Shown here: positions 58,430-64,000 of the stretch, piece after piece | Layout of the letters: the number at the start of each line of letters is the position of its first letter | Numbering within the stretch: the first letter of the stretch is position 1 | Assembly: GCA_021234155.1 (NCBI GenBank) | Contig: JAJEKV010000097.1 | Span: 3,660,074 to 3,724,073, forward strand | Length of the DNA: 64,000 bases | From: Isoetes taiwanensis | Lineage: Eukaryota > Streptophyta > Lycopodiopsida > Isoetales > Isoetaceae | Direction: 5' to 3' | Program-made: the position numbers and the translations under genes | Notes under the pieces: generated by a model | What the model was told of the DNA's origin: nothing | The model's input: only the letters and a program-made list of their open reading frames with translations | The model's database searches: none

Positions 58430-58620
58430 ATTGCGAGGAAGCACTAGCCTTGACGTGCGGGCACTGAACACAATGAACACAAGGCAGGCAACGGTGCAGG
58501 TTCAAATTCTGCATGTTCTAGCATGTATAGACAAGTCATGCAGGCGCTGAACACAAGGGCAAAAAAAAAAAAAGAGTGTAGGTTCAAATCTTGCATGTTC
58601 TACCACATATAGATGAGTTG
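58430..58620. repeat. Short direct repeat with tRNA B-box-like motifs
   Basis: GGTTCAAATTCTGCATGTTCTA (58498) and GGTTCAAATCTTGCATGTTCTA (58592) recur about 94 bp apart with GCTGAACACAAGG between. GGTTCAAAT resembles the Pol III B box. There is no convincing A box or tRNA fold, so a SINE is only a possibility. Confidence 0.35.
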
Positions 58621-58623
58621 GTG

Positions 58624-58974
58624 AAGAGAAACGTTCGCGGCGGCCGCTAGGCCGCCGCGATAAGTTTCTTGTAAAGGTAAAGTTTGTTCCCTATCTATAT
58701 GTGGCTATTACACCTAAACATATATTGCCTTAAATGCATAGCACACGTTCGTGAGACAACCACGACTAACTCATATAAATGCCTTCAACGTCCATGACTA
58801 ATGCCCGTGATCGCCGGGCAACGTTTCTAGTATTTACTATAAAGTTATCTCTAATAGCAATAATATATGACTTCCATTGAGAATCCCCCTCTCCTAGATT
58901 TGCCCATTAACAGCTTCATCTTTATAATTACAAGAAATTTATCGGTGGCCAAGGCCGCCGCGAACATTTCTCTT
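58624..58974. mobile_element. 351 bp MITE with GC-rich ~50 bp inverted ends
   Basis: The left arm 58624-58674 starts AAGAGAAACGTTCGCGGCGG and the inverted right arm (58928-58974) starts AAGAGAAATGTTCGCGGCGG. Both arms run on to TTTCTTGTAA. The left arm contains a self-palindrome (GCGGCGGCCGCTAGGCCGCCGC). The interior is AT-rich and non-coding. No clear target duplication was found, so the superfamily is unknown. Confidence 0.8.
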
Positions 58975-60415
58975 TTTCCACACCATGTATCTAGAGAAGA
59001 AAATCACTAGAAAAGCAAATCAAGAGATAAACGAAACATGCATTAAAATGAAATGGATCAAAAAGAAGACCATGGATGGAGAAATCAAGGTGCAAAACAA
59101 AAGAAATGGACTATCTTTTACAAAGTGAACTTATGTAGAAGGTCAAGTTCATGATTACATCCCTTGGGCTTCTGCTCCAGGTTCACCACCAATACCACAT
59201 TCACATGTAGTATAGCTGGCAACATGCCAAATTTCTTAACATTTTTGCACGATCAAATGCCCTTTGGGTAAAACATATTTCAACCAAAATCCAAGCAATG
59301 CATCCTGGCACTTAGTCGAAAACTATTACCTTGCAATGAACTCAACAAGCTTCTCAAGCAATTCTGGAACTACTGTATTCAGCATGTGTGCAACCTCATG
59401 GAAAAATGACAATCAGAATATAAAACAAACATCTTCAACCCATATGTAAGTTATGTTGTCTATTTCAAGCTCTAGAATTATAGCAGTTCAAAAGGAAATC
59501 TAACAATAAATGGCATACAGCTATGGCAGTGTAGCAATCTCTGACATCTGTCTCTCCTCAATCATGCATTCTACAAAGATTATTAAATGAGATTATATAT
59601 TCTTATCATGCCTTCGTTACAATATTTCTGCTCTAATGCAGAGAGAACAACTTCTAAATGCAAACGAGGCAAAACGTATTTGTCCCACTATGCATAATAC
59701 CAAGAAACATAATTGGAGAAGTGTGAACAGGCCTAGTGCCAAAGATGCCTGTGATTATGGTTATGGTTGACACTAACAGAGTATGATCAATGGTCATGAT
59801 TTACGTCTTTTTGGGTTTCCTAGCCCTAAGTTGTGGCTTAACAATCACAACAAAAAAAAATTTTGAAAAAATAAAAGAACAACGTGGACATTAGGACTGA
59901 ATACTTACTTTCATAAACAAAGACAGTGCCCGTGGATGCCAAAAAAAAAAAGGAACTGTATGAAATTTGCTGATCACCTAGAGCTTTCTAGAAAGCTCTA
60001 TTAGCAATGGCAGTAGAAAGCTCTATTCGCAATGGCAGTCTGTAATCATCTGGCAATGTAGCTTCTAATCCAAGAAGACAGAATCTACGATTTTAGAAGG
60101 GAAAAGGTTCTTGATTTTAGAAAAAATAGTCTGAAGCAGAAGTAACTGGGGCACAAAATGGTAAGAACAAAAACATGAGAAAAATAGGAAGATTAAAAAA
60201 CCCTTGCCTTATTCGCCCACCAAATGTAGTCCTAGCCGCTCTTCAAGAGGCGGAAAACCTTGAAAACCTTGAGATTGCAAGAACCAGCAAAAAAACAAAC
60301 ATCTAACAGCTAGAAACAACTGAGGAGTGGTACGTTAATCCACTTATATATGCCTTCCACCATTGCCAGAACTGGCTATGGCAATAATCTTCACGCTCTC
60401 TTGCTGTGATTTCCA
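58975..60415. other. Intergenic, no gene recognised
   Basis: A small tandem repeat with AGAAAGCTCTATT(A/C)GCAATGG lies near 59990-60040. Otherwise nothing supported. Confidence 0.45.
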
Positions 60416-60709
60416 GTGCAGGGACACCTGATTAATCCCATGCTCCAGCTTGCAAAACGCTTTCTGTCCTTAGATGTTTCGATCATTTTTGTGACCGCCC
60501 AGGCTTTTAGGAAGAAATCCGGCAGTCGGTTGAGCAAGTGCTGCCAAATTTTACTCGAGGAAGGGGTTCATGGCTGTATAGTGCTTGATTTTTTCCTTGC
60601 CTGGGCCGTAGAAACGGGACAGGTATACCTTCTGCCGGAACATCTTCCTTTGCATATCTGCTATTTTATAGAAGCATTCCGGCTACTCCGAAATTCCGAC
60701 ATTCCATAG
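60416..60709 (+). pseudogene. UDP-glycosyltransferase (UGT) N-terminal relic
   Basis: The frame reads QGHLINPMLQLAKRFLSLDV then SIIFVTAQ, which matches the N-terminal 'QGHINPMLQLAKRL...G..VTFV' strand-loop-helix of family 1 plant UGTs. These transfer sugar from UDP-sugar to small molecules; the His of this motif is the catalytic base. Here a Leu codon is inserted between His and Ile. Later pieces (GCIVLDFFLAWAVE, then YLLPEHLPLHICYF) recall the 'C(I/V)VSD.F..W...VA' and 'PG.P.L...' parts, but the text between is missing and no PSPG box follows within 3 kb. It is a truncated, internally deleted relic. Confidence 0.6.
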
Positions 60710-61795
60710 TCTCTCGGCGGCTAGCAAGGGGGGCGATCTGAAGGTGCAAAGCTCGAACTGGGAGCTTATGCGGCGCCTACGGGACTCCTTGGCTTGCTGT
60801 CTGTCTGAGGATTCCCGCCATAGCCAAGCGGTGCAGTAAGAGCATCATTTTTTCTTTTTTGTTTGCTTGGAAAAAATTGTCCGGGAAAAACATGCGTTAA
60901 TGTTATAATGCATGGCTTGCTGCCACGTGGACGTCCCTATCGGACATAATAGATTATATATGTGTAGATAACTAAGTTGAAGTTCAAAAAATATTCAAGT
61001 TCCTATTATCTCATTCTTTGAATACTTACTATGTTTAGCAAGCCATCAATTATAAGAGAGAGCAGAATAATTCTATGTGCTACTTGAGTAGGATTTGTAC
61101 TCTGAATAGGCCTGATGGGATGGAATTGGCTTGACGCAGCAAGAGTTGTACAATCATATCTCTTGCTCCTGTCAACTTAATCAATTCCAAATTTTCAAAA
61201 AAAATTGGCAACTTACAAATAAAGAACAATTTCTGAACATCATAACATTTTTCTAACGATTTTTTTGACACAAAACATGCATTATCTTGTAGTGATGAAG
61301 CCTTCTTCCTCTAAGCCAAAGTAAATTAGAAAGAACATTATAATCGTCTTCCCCAAGTTGTCACTTTCTTAATAAACACGACAATGGATTTCATGTTCAT
61401 GTTCCCTTACAAGAACCTTTAGATCCTCAACTTGCAAGCTAAAAGCTCTTTCTCAGCTCATCAATCAAATTTCATCGAATACATGGCCTTCCAAAAGTAG
61501 GTTTATTCTTTATTTTCCCTCTTTTAATTTTTCTTCTTCCCTTCCTTGAGTTCTTTGGATTAGCAATTATGAGGTCTCATGTTTACATCTCTCTTGGGAC
61601 ATTCAGGGACCGTCATATAATTCTATTGGATGCTGCCATGTGGTATGTGCCTTCAATATAGATGCTGCCATGTTGTATGATGTCAAACATACTATCTATT
61701 TATCTATCCCAAACATGCTAAACTTGCTAAGTTGTGCTTATAATTATCTACTCCAATTTAATCGCTCATTCCTTATAATCGCTCATTCCTAGCCA
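60710..61795. other. Intergenic, no gene seen
   Basis: No coding family recognised on either strand. Confidence 0.5.
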
Positions 61796-61865
61796 TTGAT
61801 GCTGGAAATATTCTCTAGAATATTCCCTCCATTGATGCTAGAAATATTCTCTAGAATATTCCCTC
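61755..61865. repeat. Two short tandem duplications with HSE-like palindromes
   Basis: TATAATCGCTCATTCCT is doubled at about 61757-61790, and a 41 bp unit (CATTGATGCTGGAAATATTC, CTAGAATATTCCCTC) is doubled at about 61795-61865. Each unit holds AGAATATTCC and TTCTCTAGAA, similar to heat-shock-element half sites, but no gene start is evident. Confidence 0.5.
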
Positions 61866-61896
61866 CATCATCCTCGCCCGTCCACTGGAAAATAAG

Positions 61897-62283
61897 ATGG
61901 GGTCAAACCCCCCCTTTCCACGTCACACTATGATTTGGGACAATGGTCCCCAAGTCAATGATTTCGAAGAGATTGACTTCCCAATTACATCACTCAAATT
62001 TAAACAGATTACATTCAATTACAAAAAGAAAAGATACAACGTGGGAAAGCGGCTATTCATTAATATGAGGTCTGCTCATAATCGACCTGAATCTAAGTAC
62101 AACACCATGAAATATCTTGTACAAAACAACCACGCAATATTTCATGCCACATTGAAGAACAGGGATTTGAACCCCACCGAAATAAATCGGCACCAGGATG
62201 CTTCACTCACTTCAGAACAGAGCATTCTGATTTCCCATAATTCCACACCCTCATTCCTCCAAATGCCTGAACAGATGGAATGA
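61897..62283 (+). other. Open frame of 128 codons, unrecognised
   Basis: Begins MGSNPPFPRHTMIWDNGPQ. It resembles no family I know and has no visible domain. It may be chance or a repeat-derived frame. It is listed because it is the longest frame in this otherwise empty interval. Confidence 0.15.
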
Positions 62284-62342
62284 TTCTGCTCTAATATGTC
62301 TGTTGCTCCATGACCTTTCAAGGTCCAATGTGGCCATGATCA

Positions 62343-63453
<1,111 letters not shown>

Positions 63454-63949
63454 TCATATATCACCATCCCAGAAGTCAAATGGTGTCTTGTATGGGCTGG
63501 TGCTCTCATTGCAGAAAACAGCGGCATCAAACACACGTTCTTGTTTTATTTCCATGATCTTGGCATGGTCTTCTTGTGTCAGTTTAAAATCAAATATGTT
63601 CAAGTTCTCTGATAGTCTGCACTCATTGTAACTCTTCAGAACAACAATGTTTCCCCTTTCTAAATTCCACCTAAGTGAGACCTGTTTGCGTGACAGTTGT
63701 ACAAATCTCAATATTCTTTTCACAATATGTAACAAAGAGGATATAATATGTAAGTGAACATGATATTACCTGGGCAGAGGTCTTCCCATATTTCTTTGCA
63801 ATCTCCACAATGATTGGTTTATCTATATCATACTTGGTCCCAATCTTTTTTGTCATGCCACCTAATGGAGACCATGCTGCAACTTTTATGTTGACACTAT
63901 CACAATATTCCTTCAGGCGTCTTTGTTGCCAAGCAGGGTGCATCTCAAC
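63454..63949 (-). CDS. Aldo-keto reductase (AKR4-like), last two exons, partial
   Basis: Two exons are visible. 63949-63770 reads VEMHPAWQQRRLKEYCDSVN, VAAWSPLGG, then IAKKYGKTSAQ. 63681-63454 reads VSLRWNLERGNIVVLKSYNE, RLSENLNIFDFKLTQEDHAK, ending in FDFWDGDI and TGA. Borders are consensus (ACAG|GTTGAG; GCCCAG|GTAATA; AACAG|GTCTC) and both introns are phase 0. The family makes (alpha/beta)8-barrel, NADPH-dependent cytosolic reductases of aldehydes and ketones. The S.R....G....V.KS....R..EN pattern is the cofactor-binding C-terminal part. The ending FWDGDI resembles plant AKR4 enzymes (chalcone-reductase and methylecgonone-reductase-like). The catalytic Asp-Tyr-Lys-His exons lie beyond the window. 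No damage is seen, so the gene may be functional. Confidence 0.88.
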
Positions 63950-64000
63950 CTGTCCCAAAATAAAAAATTATATATCATAATGAAAATGTACACTTTAAGG

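Noticed and set aside
58490-58620. tRNA gene or SINE from GGTTCAAAT motifs
   Set aside because: Only B-box-like words are present; no A box at proper spacing and no cloverleaf could be drawn.
61795-61865. Heat-shock promoter
   Set aside because: HSE-like half sites occur only because a 41 bp unit is doubled; no TATA box or gene start follows.

Overview
The window looks like nuclear DNA of a land plant. It is AT-rich, intron-bearing and dominated by transposable elements: a chromodomain Ty3/gypsy element, a Ty1/copia element with an initiator-Met-tRNA primer site, LINEs, and several small inverted-repeat elements. It also holds fragments of plant-type enzymes (UDP-glycosyltransferase, aldo-keto reductase, possibly a GUX-like glycosyltransferase and a ureide permease). 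The lineage cannot be fixed. The long-LTR gypsy element and the CDS style of the LINE make a fern, lycophyte or other non-angiosperm possible, but this is a weak inference.

Layout. 1-21540: one old, badly decayed Ty3/gypsy chromovirus. Its 5' LTR starts left of the window and its 3' LTR starts at 20801. Two class II elements are nested in it: a 9.2 kb transposon (8292-17505) in the reverse transcriptase/connection region and a 315 bp hAT-type MITE (19086-19400) in the integrase. 21540-24800: decayed repeats, including a ~200 bp tandem array. 25050-28535: a decayed LINE ORF2 with endonuclease and reverse transcriptase. 29958-32306: an inverted LINE-derived insertion carrying only an ORF1-like gene, with poly(A) and a 17 bp target duplication. 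32300-46400: mostly non-coding, with hairpin elements, a short MITE (38534-38853) with the same ends as the 9.2 kb transposon, and a possible glycosyltransferase relic. 46410-52058: a very young Ty1/copia element on the minus strand (LTRs differ at 2 of 670 sites, perfect 5 bp target duplication) whose gag-pol is nevertheless broken. 52060-63450: host intergenic DNA with a ureide-permease-like fragment, satellite-like arrays, a GC-rich-ended MITE, a UGT relic and an (ATT)n microsatellite. 63454-63949: the last two exons of an aldo-keto reductase gene on the minus strand, which continues past the window and is the only convincing intact host gene.

The most interesting object is the 9.2 kb DNA transposon at 8292-17505. 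It has GGGTAAAAGCATG termini and a 4 bp target duplication (CCAA). On the plus strand it carries a decayed transposase-like gene with SDGCASQFKS and WNFFGS/GKGTHDG motifs (Sola-like is my tentative placement). On the minus strand it carries a multi-exon gene that joins a Ulp1-type SUMO-protease domain to an FCP1/NIF-type HAD phosphatase domain. Three clusters of TGTACAT palindromes separate and flank the two genes. A 320 bp MITE elsewhere in the window has the same ends and its own 4 bp duplication (TTAT), so the family definition is internally supported.
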